Positions 1 to 7,842 of a stretch of 64,000 nucleotides of DNA are shown in pieces. Source of the stretch: CAILKP01 sp038231815. Its GTDB lineage: Bacteria; Planctomycetota; Phycisphaerae; Phycisphaerales; UBA1924. Numbering within the stretch: the first letter of the stretch is position 1; every line of letters begins with the position of its first letter. Under the pieces are notes generated by a model, which saw only the letters and a program-made list of their open reading frames with translations, was not told the DNA's origin and made no database searches. The position numbers were made by a program, and so were the translations under genes. The stretch is from the NCBI GenBank assembly GCA_038231815.1, contig JBBRKQ010000005.1:13118-77117 (forward strand), read 5' to 3'.

Positions 1-573
1 CTGCGTGGGCTGTCGGGCAACGCACAGCTGCAAGGCCTGCGGCGGCAATTGTTTGCCTCAACCACGCCAGAAAAACTGCCGAACTTGATGCCCTTTATGG
101 CACTGGCCGAGCTTGAAGCCCACCCCGCTGGAAGGAACGGAACGGGCGGTAGCGAGCTGCCCGCTGCGACGCTGCTTCGCGAAATGCGCACGCTGATTTG
201 GAACAGCCAGATGGCGGCTGGCTCCGGCAACGGGCCGGACCTGGTGGGCGGGATTGTCTTTGGCACGGCCAGTGGGGGGTATCCCACATGGTCGGCTGCT
301 GGCCCGCTCACGGCGATTGCGGCGATGATGGCCGATGAGCGCACGACAACCCGAGCAGAGCGCGGGGGCGAAATCGTGCGGATGATCGAGGCACTGAGGT
401 TTCAGCGGCAATTGATGATTGATTCGGACAGCACGTGGTGCTGTGTGAGTCCGAACCTGGCAATTGGTGCGATTCGCGCTGCCCCGTTTGATTGGCGCTG
501 CCCGCCCGATGCAACGAGCATGACACTGCTGGCGGTGTGCGAGACGATTGAGGCGCTGCGGGCGATGAAATAG
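1..573 (+). CDS. C-terminal part of an unidentified protein (partial)
   Basis: The reading frame is open from the first base of the window (Leu-Arg-Gly-Leu...) to the TAG at 571-573, so this is the 3' end of a longer gene; the TTG at 49 is probably internal. About 190 residues are visible. There is no signal peptide, membrane segment or motif that I can assign. The spacing of helices, with short Gly/Ala/Trp-rich turns such as 'TASGGYPTWSAAGPLTAI', resembles an alpha-helical toroid fold like those of terpene-cyclase-type or glycosidase-type proteins, but this is only an impression. The gene converges with the esterase gene on the other strand, 23 bases downstream. Function is not recognised. 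Confidence 0.6.
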   Translation: MRGLSGNAQLQGLRRQLFASTTPEKLPNLMPFMALAELEAHPAGRNGTGGSELPAATLLREMRTLIWNSQMAAGSGNGPDLVGGIVFGTASGGYPTWSAAGPLTAIAAMMADERTTTRAERGGEIVRMIEALRFQRQLMIDSDSTWCCVSPNLAIGAIRAAPFDWRCPPDATSMTLLAVCETIEALRAMK

Positions 574-596
574 TTTAGAACCTGCCTTATCGGGGA

Positions 597-1490
597 CTAC
601 TTCGAGAAGCCGCTCATCCAAGTCCAGAGGCTGTCAGCGCCGGTGGCGCGGTAGGCGGTATCCCACGAGTTGTGATTTGCATCAGGCAGCAGGGTGAGCT
701 TGGGTTTTGGACCCTTGACATTCACTCCCGGGCCGGCCGGGTCAGCATCTGCCCCGCCCGGTTTGCCCGTATCAGTTCGCGCGGCCTGAATTGCCGCGAC
801 CATTGCCTCACTTTGGGCGGGCGGCACTACATCGTCTTTGAGTCCGTGAAATGCCCAGATTGGCATCGCGGTGAGCTTGGCGGCGATTGGCGCGGGGTCG
901 CCGTAGCCACAAATCGGTGCGATGGCGGCAAAACGGTCTGGCTTGTTTGCCGCGATAGCCCACGTGCCGGCACCGCCTTGTGACAAGCCGGTGAGGTACA
1001 CCCGATTCGGATTAACACGCTCGGTAGCCAAAGTCGAATCAAGACAAGCCATGACATAGCCCTGATCTTGCACCCACTGTCCATCCCCAGCCTGCTTCTG
1101 GGGGGCGATGATCACGGCGGGCCAGCCGGCAGCGTTTAACTGTGCCGCCGCGACGAGCCCTTGGGCGGTTTGTTTGCTGCCCTCGGTGCCGCACTCGCCC
1201 CGGCCATGGAGGAACACGATAAGTGGCCAGCGTTTGGCAGCATTGGCCGGGTCAAAGTAGCCTGGGGGGTACCAGGTGGCCAAATGGCGGGGCGCGCCGT
1301 TGTGGGTGTAGGGCCGGATAACCAGGAGCGGTTCATTGGTTTGCACTGGCATGGCCCCGGTGGTTGTGGATGTGGCCGCGGTCGAGGTGCCGGCATTTGG
1401 TGCTACCGGGGTACAACCTCCGGTCAGCAACGCCGCACCAGCAAGAGTAATGAAGGCAAATCGAGCGACAGATCGGGTGCGATCGAGCAT
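597..1490 (-). CDS. Lipoprotein alpha/beta-hydrolase (esterase / dienelactone-hydrolase-like)
   Basis: A 297-residue secreted hydrolase. I chose the ATG at 1490 over the upstream in-frame start at 1634 because it gives a clean lipoprotein signal: Arg residues, a hydrophobic stretch and the lipobox LTGGC at about residues 22-26. The catalytic triad is readable: nucleophile Ser in 'GLSQGGAGT', Asp in 'HGLKDDVVPP' and His in 'DANHNSWD'. The 'VFLHGRGECG' strand supplies the oxyanion-hole region. The family (phospholipase/carboxylesterase, PHB-depolymerase-like and prolyl-oligopeptidase-like single-domain hydrolases) cleaves ester or short peptide substrates. The exact substrate cannot be read. 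It is predicted to be anchored in a membrane facing the periplasm. It diverges from the MotA-like gene at 1749. Confidence 0.85.
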   Translation of the reverse strand: MLDRTRSVARFAFITLAGAALLTGGCTPVAPNAGTSTAATSTTTGAMPVQTNEPLLVIRPYTHNGAPRHLATWYPPGYFDPANAAKRWPLIVFLHGRGECGTEGSKQTAQGLVAAAQLNAAGWPAVIIAPQKQAGDGQWVQDQGYVMACLDSTLATERVNPNRVYLTGLSQGGAGTWAIAANKPDRFAAIAPICGYGDPAPIAAKLTAMPIWAFHGLKDDVVPPAQSEAMVAAIQAARTDTGKPGGADADPAGPGVNVKGPKPKLTLLPDANHNSWDTAYRATGADSLWTWMSGFSK

Positions 1491-1748
1491 GGACCATCGT
1501 TGGCGGGTCAAGCTGGCAGGGCGAACGTTGCGAGCCAGCTGCGATTCGTTGCCGGGCCCACGGTTGGATAGACCCATAACACCACTCGCGCGGAGTAACC
1601 GCTTTGGCTTGACTAATCCGCACCCGCCGCACACTCGCGTGACTGCACCGTGTGGTCCGAGTTGCCGATGAGAACGACCGTTGACTCAATCGGCCACCTG
1701 GCTTTCGGGTACTGCCGATGTTGCCCAAGCGTTTTTGGAGATGCGACC

Positions 1749-2528
1749 GTGGATAAAGCCAGCCTTATCGGCTCGATCATGATGTTCATCTGCTGTTTCG
1801 CCGTTTTCTGGATGGCCACGCACGGGCACCTGATTGCGCTGTGGTCAACGAAGGGCGCGATTATGGTGGTGGGTGGTACCATTGCCGTTTTGCTGATGGC
1901 GATGCCGATGGAGAAGCTGACGTGTGCGATGGGCTACACGAAGGTGTTTCTCTTTCACAAGGGCAAGAGCCCTCAGGAAGTTATAAAGATCATGTCTGAT
2001 TTGTCGGACAAGGCTCGCCGCGAGGGCATTTTGTCGCTGGAGGCCGAGGTGGGCCGCCTTGAGGACACGTTCTTGCAGTCGGGCATGAAGATGGCCATTG
2101 ACGGTGTTGCTCCGGAGTCGATCGAGGCGACCTTGCGGCTTGAGGTGATGGCGATGCAGGAGCGGCACAAGGCGGGCAAGAAGTTCTTTGACCTGATCAA
2201 GGTGTACGGCCCGGGTATTGCCTTGACCGCAACACTGATCGGCCAGATCGGTATGTTCTCGGCGCTGGGTGGCTCGATTGAGATCATGGGACAGATGCTC
2301 GCGACGGCGGTGGTAGCGACCATGTACGGAACCGTCATGGCCAACTGCATCGCAGGGCCGATGGGCGACAAGCTTGCCATGCGCTCGGCCGAGGAGATTC
2401 TGGTCCGCGAAATGGTGCTGCAGGGCATCCTCTCGATCCAGGGTGGAGACAACCCCCGCGTGACGATGGACCGCATGCTCGCGTTCATCCCATCGGTGAG
2501 CCGCGCGATCTATCAGAAGGCGGCGTAA
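1749..2528 (+). CDS. motA: MotA-like stator protein (MotA/TolQ/ExbB family)
   Basis: A 259-residue inner-membrane protein. The GTG at 1749 is chosen because GGAG lies 8 bases upstream and the protein then starts 'VDKASLIGSIM', matching the usual MotA/PomA N-terminus. An earlier ATG at 1650 would add an unrelated leader. There are four hydrophobic segments: two near the N-terminus (about 5-25 and 35-52, the latter with 'VVGGTIAVLL'), a cytoplasmic charged region (about 60-155), then two more containing 'YGPGIALTATLIGQIGMF' and 'LATAVVATMYGTVMANCIA', the conserved MotA TM3/TM4 signature. With a MotB partner it forms an ion channel that couples proton or sodium flow to work, classically flagellar rotation. 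The MotB-like gene follows 128 bases downstream. No other flagellar genes are seen here. Confidence 0.92.
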   Translation: MDKASLIGSIMMFICCFAVFWMATHGHLIALWSTKGAIMVVGGTIAVLLMAMPMEKLTCAMGYTKVFLFHKGKSPQEVIKIMSDLSDKARREGILSLEAEVGRLEDTFLQSGMKMAIDGVAPESIEATLRLEVMAMQERHKAGKKFFDLIKVYGPGIALTATLIGQIGMFSALGGSIEIMGQMLATAVVATMYGTVMANCIAGPMGDKLAMRSAEEILVREMVLQGILSIQGGDNPRVTMDRMLAFIPSVSRAIYQKAA

Positions 2529-2656
2529 GGCCGCAGCAAATTGCTGACTCGTATTTGCCATCACACCGTAGCGAAACGTTCTGTCCCAAACTTGCGCCGG
2601 CGCACGCCCGACCACGCCCGACCACCCCCCTAATCACCCCCTAGACCCGCACGACC

Positions 2657-3487
2657 ATGGCTGATGAACACGAACATTCTGAAGCGCACGGTGAAGAGGG
2701 TGGCGGCCATGAAAAGGGCGGCCACAAAAAGGGTGGCCATGGCGGTCACGGCAAGCATGAGGAGCACGAAGAGGGTGTGCCCGAGTGGATGATTTCCTTC
2801 GCCGACAACGCCCTGCTGCAGATGGGCGTGTTTGTGATCATGTTCGCCATGAACGTGGGGCCTAAGGCCAAAGGCCCAACCGCCGAGGGTCCCGAGGCCG
2901 GGGTTTCGCCCGGCATGGCCGACACCGCAATCGCCTTCCGCGAGGCTTTCAACAACCCGCTGGACATGAGCTCAAAGGCCTCCAACGACCAGCCGCTTAT
3001 CAAACGCAAACTCCAGCTCAAGGAGCAGGGCGAGGCCCAAGAAAAAGGCGTCAAGGGCGAGAAGCAGAACGTGCAGGCCACGCGGCCGACAGGGTTCTCA
3101 AACATCACCGCCACCGTCACGTTTGAGCAAGGCTCGGCACAGGTTTCGAGCTATGCCAAAACAGTTCTGGCCGATGCGGCCAAGAAGCTCAAAGGCCAGC
3201 GCTGGATTATCGAAATCCGTGGCAACTGCTCATCAATCGAAGCGACCGACGGCCGCGAAGCCGCGTACAAACTCAGCTTTGAACGGGCGATGGCCACCGC
3301 GGCCGCTCTTGCAGAGGCCGGTGTGAATTGGAACCAGTTCCGCATCAGCGCTGCCGGTGATGCGAGCCGGATTACGGCTCTGGCGTTTGACTCTGCTGCG
3401 CACCGCACCAATCAGCGGGTTGAGCTGATCGTCACCAATGATGCGCTGCCGGCCGATCCGTATACGAAAGAACCCGGCAAGGAATGA
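2657..3487 (+). CDS. motB: MotB-like protein with His-rich N-terminus and OmpA domain
   Basis: A 276-residue partner of the MotA-like protein just upstream. Residues 1-40 are extremely rich in His, Gly, Glu and Lys ('GGGHEKGGHKKGGHGGHG'). A single membrane helix follows at about 43-67, with the channel Asp in 'ISFADNALLQMGVFV' (Asp50), corresponding to the ion-binding Asp of MotB. A periplasmic linker comes next, then an OmpA-type peptidoglycan-binding domain at about 155-268 ('VTFEQGSAQVSSYAKTVL', 'EIRGN', 'NQRVELIV'). The family anchors the stator to the cell wall. The His-rich cytoplasmic leader is not usual for MotB and could bind metal ions. No convincing Shine-Dalgarno precedes the ATG. 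Assignment to a motility stator rather than a TolR/Pal-like role is by homology of the pair. Confidence 0.88.
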   Translation: MADEHEHSEAHGEEGGGHEKGGHKKGGHGGHGKHEEHEEGVPEWMISFADNALLQMGVFVIMFAMNVGPKAKGPTAEGPEAGVSPGMADTAIAFREAFNNPLDMSSKASNDQPLIKRKLQLKEQGEAQEKGVKGEKQNVQATRPTGFSNITATVTFEQGSAQVSSYAKTVLADAAKKLKGQRWIIEIRGNCSSIEATDGREAAYKLSFERAMATAAALAEAGVNWNQFRISAAGDASRITALAFDSAAHRTNQRVELIVTNDALPADPYTKEPGKE

Positions 3488-3500
3488 CCGGTGCCGCTGG

Positions 3501-4220
3501 TTACCGCGACACCTTCATTGCATCGATCAGGCTCTTGAGCATCGGCTCGGCATCTTTAACCGCATCCGCGGGGCCGGTCATGCGAATCTGCACCGGACCG
3601 GGAGCGTTCTCAAAGATGATTCCAACAAACCGAGTACCAGCCGCGGCGGGCGCCGCAGCGCCGGTACGGTCCATGCCGGCGTAGCTGCCCTCCATGCTTA
3701 CCGTATGAACGGTCACACCGGAGACTATGGCTTTGTCCTGCTTGAACTTGTTGTCACTTGGGCTGCTTGCGCCCTGCACCTGACTGCGCCACCGCTCGAT
3801 GTTGCCCTCAACAGTGCCGCCGGAGGTGAAGAACGCCACACCTACTCCACCGGGAGCCGTGAACTCCGCAGCGCGAAAGGTGCTGCCGGGCCCGCGCTGC
3901 CAACCCTTGGGGGCGGTGAAGGTAATGCCTGAAACCAGGAATGTGGCCCCGGAATCCATGTTTGCCGCGGCGGCCTCTCCTGCTTTGCCGCCAACTTGGT
4001 CAGCCAAGGCACCCATGGCGGCCTGCTGGCCATCAATCTGGGCTTTGGTTTCGCGGGCCATTTTGGCGGTTTTGCCCAGCAAGCTATTGGGGTTGTCCTG
4101 CCCAACCGGCGGGCCAGCGGGAACAGGTGCGGCTTTTTTCTCGCAGCCAGCCAGACCCATCGCAACCAGCGATCCGAGGCCAACAATAAGAACCGAAGCA
4201 GCAAGAGGTGTCTTGTCCAT
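3501..4220 (-). CDS. Lipoprotein of unknown function
   Basis: A 239-residue protein with an N-terminal lipoprotein signal: 'MDKTPLAASVLIVGLGSLVA' followed by the lipobox LAGC (Cys at about residue 26). After a Pro/Ala-rich linker and a helical stretch, residues from about 90 onward form a beta-rich region ('GITFTAPKGWQRGP', 'AEFTAPGGVGVAFFTSGG') resembling a small globular domain of about 140 residues that recurs in planctomycete proteins. I cannot name it. It converges with the MotB-like gene (13 bases between stops) and diverges from the secreted LTxxQ-type protein at 4385. A role at the periplasmic face of a membrane is inferred from the signal only. Confidence 0.75.
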   Translation of the reverse strand: MDKTPLAASVLIVGLGSLVAMGLAGCEKKAAPVPAGPPVGQDNPNSLLGKTAKMARETKAQIDGQQAAMGALADQVGGKAGEAAAANMDSGATFLVSGITFTAPKGWQRGPGSTFRAAEFTAPGGVGVAFFTSGGTVEGNIERWRSQVQGASSPSDNKFKQDKAIVSGVTVHTVSMEGSYAGMDRTGAAAPAAAGTRFVGIIFENAPGPVQIRMTGPADAVKDAEPMLKSLIDAMKVSR

Positions 4221-4384
4221 ACCCTAATGCTACGCCGCAGAGGTCGATGATCCGATACATCCATTGGGATGCTTTACACAACGGTTCACAGTAAAGCAGC
4301 AACGCCGCTGAGCACCAAATTGCGGCTTCAGGCTACCACGCTCCCGTCATTTCACGGCTTACCGCACGAATTCCGAGGTTCCTT

Positions 4385-5440
4385 ATGAATCGCAGTACGG
4401 TCGCATCACTGGCCATTCTCCTTGCCGCCGCATCGCAGTCCATCGCGCAGCTGGGGCCGGTCAAACCCCCGGCTCCGGCTTCGCCCAAATCGAGCACGCC
4501 GCCGAGGGTCGAGCCGTCGACTCCTGCGGCCTCGCCCGCAGCAGCGGAGCCGTCGCTGGGCGGTCCGAAGGTTACCGCGGCTGAAACAGCATCCACGCTG
4601 ATCGAGCGTGACTTGGAAGGCAAGGTCAAGCGCCTGGTTGTTTCACCAGCCGAGGCAGCGGTGAAACTGCTGAAGCTTGATGCGCCAACCCGGGCCAAGG
4701 TTGATGCCGTGCTGATCGACAACGCCGCGGCGTGGGACGGATTTGTGCGAACGAACCTTAAGGATGTGCTGCGAATCGCTCAGGGACTGCAAAGCCTGCA
4801 GTCTGATGCCAAACAGGGCCAGCCGGATGCGCCCATGGCGACGCCACATTCAGGGTCAATTGCCGTTCCTGGTAAAGACCGGCAGCCTGCGGCATCACCA
4901 CGGGGCAGCAGCGGTGCGGCCCAACTTCTTGAGGAACTTCGCGGCCTGATGAACGCCACGCCCGCACAACCCGCTGATGCAGCAGCGGATGCAGCACCGG
5001 CGCAATCACTGCGCGCGCGAGGCACCATCGGTAATCAACTCGCAGCGGTGCTCTCTGCCGAGGAGGCCGCGGCGATGCAGGCATTGGTCAAGCAGTATGT
5101 TGATGCCCGCATCGCCGACCGCATCACCGAGGCAAAGGCCGCTGGCCAGGAGCTTCGTCCGGCTCAGGCCACCAGCCGCGAAATGCTCGAAGCCTTGGGC
5201 GGCGAGTTCAAGCGTGCGTATGAGCGCACTGTTGGGCAGGCGGCGAAGAAGCTCGATGATACGATAAAAATGCTGCAACTCTCGCCGGAGCAGGAGAGTA
5301 AATTTCGCCAAATTAGCGGCGACTCCTTCCAAAAAACCTACGGCACCGCCTCGGCACAAGAACGTTCACGCGTGTTCTTTGAAATCTACCAGATTCTCAC
5401 ACCGCAGCAGCGGGAGATTCTTGTCAAGCAGATTCGCTAA
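4385..5440 (+). CDS. Secreted helical protein, LTxxQ (Spy/CpxP-like) type
   Basis: A 351-residue exported protein. The ATG is preceded by a weak GAGG 6 bases upstream. The first 21 residues are a signal peptide ending at 'SIAQ'. A Pro/Ala/Ser-rich linker (22-70) leads into a strongly helical region. The last third has paired motifs of the LTxxQ kind, 'LSPEQESKFRQ' and 'LTPQQREILVKQ', typical of the periplasmic Spy/CpxP chaperone-like fold. Two more genes in this window (5605-6741 and 14349-15659) share this plan of signal peptide, low-complexity linker and LTxxQ helices. The family senses or buffers envelope stress and unfolded proteins in enterobacteria; that role here is inference. A weak inverted repeat lies just after the stop. 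Confidence 0.75.
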   Translation: MNRSTVASLAILLAAASQSIAQLGPVKPPAPASPKSSTPPRVEPSTPAASPAAAEPSLGGPKVTAAETASTLIERDLEGKVKRLVVSPAEAAVKLLKLDAPTRAKVDAVLIDNAAAWDGFVRTNLKDVLRIAQGLQSLQSDAKQGQPDAPMATPHSGSIAVPGKDRQPAASPRGSSGAAQLLEELRGLMNATPAQPADAAADAAPAQSLRARGTIGNQLAAVLSAEEAAAMQALVKQYVDARIADRITEAKAAGQELRPAQATSREMLEALGGEFKRAYERTVGQAAKKLDDTIKMLQLSPEQESKFRQISGDSFQKTYGTASAQERSRVFFEIYQILTPQQREILVKQIR

Positions 5441-5604
5441 GGCCCTTGCGGGCAGTCAGAGACCAATACCCCAGCCCGCAAAAGCAGCACAACATGACGC
5501 CAAACGGGAAGGAGGCGGGCCACACACAGCAGCGATTTTTGTAATTTTCGGCAATAGGTGGCAACCGTTGTCCGTTCTCCCTCGCGTCGTACAGGAGTTA
5601 AACA

Positions 5605-6741
5605 ATGAACCACATGAATATGAACAAGAGCCTCACCCACACCGTCCTTTCCGCCGCCGCCATGCTTCTGGCCGCTGGCAGCATCGCCCTTGCACAACCG
5701 TCCGGTAATCAGGCCGGTAACCAGGCCGGTAACCAGGCCGGTAACCAGGCCGGTAACCAGGCCGGTAACCAGGCCGGTAACCAGGCCGACAACCCAGCTG
5801 GCGGACTTGGCGGACCGAAAGTGAAAGACACGAACCCCCCCGGCGCCCGTGGCGGCTTTGGCGAGGGTGGCACGCAGATTAGCAAGAAAGATCGCCCGGT
5901 CGAGGTCCCGTTCATGATGTTCATGAAGACCGTAAACGAGACGCTGGCGACCGGCAGCACCGCGCTGACGGCTGACCAGAAGACCAAGCTGGAGGCGATC
6001 GGCACAGGCTTCCGCGAGGCTGAGCGTGCCTTCCGTCAGGAGCACGGCAAGGAGATGCGTGAGCTGATGGCTCAGGCTGGGATGGAAGGTCAGGGCGGTC
6101 CGGGCGGCGCAGGCGGTCGGGGTGGGCGAGGCGGGCCCGACGGTGAACCCGGCGGTAAAGGTGGCGGCAAGGGTGCTGGCAAGGGCGGAAAGGGTGAACC
6201 CGGCGGTCGGCCACCCGGTGGACCCGATGCAATGAATGATGATGCTCCCGCAGGGGGCGCACCCGCGGCAGGCCCCGGTGGCAGGCCCCGTGGTCCCCGT
6301 CCTGAGGGCGGGCAGGGTGGGCAGGGTGGGCAGGGTGGCAAGCGTGGGCCCGGCGCTGAAGGCGGACGCGGCCGTGGCGGCCCGGATGCTGCAAACGCCA
6401 ACCGTCCGCGGCCCTCACCCGAGCAGCGCGAAGCGATGATGACCAAGATGCGTGAGCTGCGCGACAAGGGCCCGAATCAGGAAGACACCAAGAAGTCGGT
6501 CTGGGCAGTGCTGTCTGCCGAGCAGCAGGCCGCCGTGCAGCCCAAGCTTGATGCGTTCATCAAGGAGCGTACCGAGGAGCGGGCAAAGCGCATGGCAGAA
6601 GGTCAGGCCGCACGCCAAATCAAGGAACTTGAGGCAAAGGATGCCAATGGCCAGCCCGGTGAACCGAAGCCCCGCAAAAACCCAAGCCGTCCGGCCCGTC
6701 AGCCCTCACCTGATCAGCCATCACCCGCTGCTCCGAAATAA
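5605..6741 (+). CDS. Secreted Gly/Asn/Gln-rich protein with LTxxQ motifs
   Basis: A 378-residue exported protein. A good Shine-Dalgarno (AGGAG, 8 bases before the ATG) supports the start. The signal peptide ends near 'SIALA' (about residue 30). Residues 34-61 are seven perfect GNQA repeats. Residues about 80-155 are helical, with 'LTADQKTKLEAIGTGFREA'. A long Gly-rich disordered stretch (about 155-265, containing GGQGGQGGQ and GGRGGRGG) follows, then a second helical block with 'LSAEQQAAVQPKLDAFI' (about 300-345). The LTxxQ-like motifs suggest a Spy/CpxP-related helical fold split by a glycine-rich linker. It lies 164 bases after another LTxxQ-type gene in the same direction. Two hairpins end the unit. 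Function is unknown; an envelope location is likely. Confidence 0.75.
   Translation: MNHMNMNKSLTHTVLSAAAMLLAAGSIALAQPSGNQAGNQAGNQAGNQAGNQAGNQAGNQADNPAGGLGGPKVKDTNPPGARGGFGEGGTQISKKDRPVEVPFMMFMKTVNETLATGSTALTADQKTKLEAIGTGFREAERAFRQEHGKEMRELMAQAGMEGQGGPGGAGGRGGRGGPDGEPGGKGGGKGAGKGGKGEPGGRPPGGPDAMNDDAPAGGAPAAGPGGRPRGPRPEGGQGGQGGQGGKRGPGAEGGRGRGGPDAANANRPRPSPEQREAMMTKMRELRDKGPNQEDTKKSVWAVLSAEQQAAVQPKLDAFIKERTEERAKRMAEGQAARQIKELEAKDANGQPGEPKPRKNPSRPARQPSPDQPSPAAPK
5704..5787 (+). repeat. 12-bp coding tandem repeat (seven GNQA units)
   Basis: Seven consecutive 12-base units of the type GGTAACCAGGCC encode Gly-Asn-Gln-Ala; the first copy differs at one base and an eighth unit has drifted to Asp-Asn-Pro-Ala. 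The near identity at DNA level points to recent slippage or recombination, so copy number is likely to vary between strains. Confidence 0.95.
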
Positions 6742-6750
6742 CAAGCCGTT

Positions 6751-6778
6751 CTCTCACAAAGCCGCGGCTTGGTGAGAG
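6751..6778 (+). terminator. Hairpin downstream of the GNQA-repeat gene
   Basis: CTCTCAC at 6751-6757 pairs with GTGAGAG at 6772-6778, and inside it AAGCC (6759-6763) pairs with GGCTT (6766-6770), giving a long stem ten bases after the stop codon. There is no T-run, so on its own it is a weak terminator candidate. It stands in tandem with the stronger one at 6801. Confidence 0.5.
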
Positions 6779-6800
6779 CAAAGCAAATCCTCCATTTTCG

Positions 6801-6838
6801 CAGGATCCTCTGGTTTGGCCGGAGGATTCTGTATTTTT
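6801..6838 (+). terminator. Intrinsic terminator of the 5605-6741 gene
   Basis: CAGGATCCTCTGG (6801-6813) pairs over 13 bases, two of them G-T wobbles, with CCGGAGGATTCTG (6819-6831). The loop is TTTGG, followed by TATTTTT. This is a classical rho-independent terminator. Its T-run covers the TTG at 6837, which makes that codon an unlikely start for the next gene. Confidence 0.75.
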
Positions 6839-6893
6839 GGCCATTGCGTCAATTGCGGCAGGCTTTGGCCGTCCGAGGTCCCAACCCTTAGCA

Positions 6894-7805
6894 GTGACCC
6901 ACCACCACGCCACACTGAACATCCGTGATCCCGACATCGTCATCAGCACGCTTGAAGCCGGCGCGAACGCCAACTTGCACGCCAAGTGTCGCAAAGGCAG
7001 TACCGATGTCATCGCCGCCCCTGGCGAGTTGATCGCCACTGGTGACCTGCATGACAACCCACGCTCTATGGCTCGGCTCCTTGATTTGGCCGCGATTGAC
7101 CCGCCGCCGACCGATGGCGAACCCCCCTCACACCTGCTGCTGCACGAACTGATTCACCCGGATGAGCTTGAGTTTGAGGGGCTTGACTACTCCTATCGCG
7201 CTCTTGTGCGTGCGGCGGCGGCAAAGATCAGCTTTCCCGAACATGTCCACACCCTGCTTGCCAACCACGAACTTGCACAAATTGCCGGAGCAGGAATCGT
7301 AAAAAACGGCATGAACGTCGTCAAAGCGTTTAATGCGGGTGTGCACCACCTCTTCGGCAACCGCTCGGCTGAGGTCACACGGGCCATCAACACGTTCATT
7401 CGCTCCATGCCGCTGGCGGTGCGCTGGGTGGGCGGCAACTCAGCCACACGGGATGTGTTGTGCTGCCACAGCTTGCCCGAGCCAGACTTACTGGAACGGT
7501 TTGATCCTGCGATTCTGGATCGCCCGTGGACGGATGATGATGCCCAACCCCGCCGCGGCAGCGCACACCTGATGGTGTGGGGGCGTGGGCACGATCAGGC
7601 AACGCTTGACCAGCTTGCGGATGCCTGGAATGTGGGCTTGTTTATTTTGGGACACGAGAAGGCGGAGCACGGGGCCCTGCCGGTCGGCAGCAACGCCATT
7701 GTGCTTAATACGGACCATGACAATGCTGTCTATGTGCCGCTGGACTTATCCACACCTGTGGATCAGCAGTGGGTTTGGTCTCGCACGCGAAAACTCTTTG
7801 ATTGA
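6894..7805 (+). CDS. Calcineurin-like metallophosphoesterase
   Basis: About 303 residues if started at the GTG at 6894. The frame also has a TTG at 6837, but that lies in the T-run of a terminator, so I reject it; the true start remains uncertain. The metal-binding motifs of the metallophosphoesterase fold are visible: 'ATGDLHDN' (GDxHDN-type), 'LLHELIHPDE', 'LLANHELAQ' in the place of the usual GNHE (Gly replaced by Ala, with Asn-His-Glu kept), and 'LGHEKAEHG' (GHxxxxxG-type His pair). The family hydrolyses phosphomono- or diesters with two metal ions. The substrate is not evident. There is no signal peptide, so it is probably cytoplasmic. The fpg gene follows 37 bases downstream in the same direction, suggesting co-transcription. 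Confidence 0.8.
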   Translation: MTHHHATLNIRDPDIVISTLEAGANANLHAKCRKGSTDVIAAPGELIATGDLHDNPRSMARLLDLAAIDPPPTDGEPPSHLLLHELIHPDELEFEGLDYSYRALVRAAAAKISFPEHVHTLLANHELAQIAGAGIVKNGMNVVKAFNAGVHHLFGNRSAEVTRAINTFIRSMPLAVRWVGGNSATRDVLCCHSLPEPDLLERFDPAILDRPWTDDDAQPRRGSAHLMVWGRGHDQATLDQLADAWNVGLFILGHEKAEHGALPVGSNAIVLNTDHDNAVYVPLDLSTPVDQQWVWSRTRKLFD

Positions 7806-7842
7806 ACCCGGCGACCGAAGACTCATTTTTTTTACACCCACA

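Noticed and set aside
1845..2615. 256-residue minus-strand frame opposite motA
   Set aside because: His/Arg/Gln-rich composition of an antisense shadow; the plus strand encodes clear MotA motifs.
5704..5799. Possible CRISPR-like array
   Set aside because: The 12-base units are contiguous without spacers and encode GNQA repeats inside a gene.
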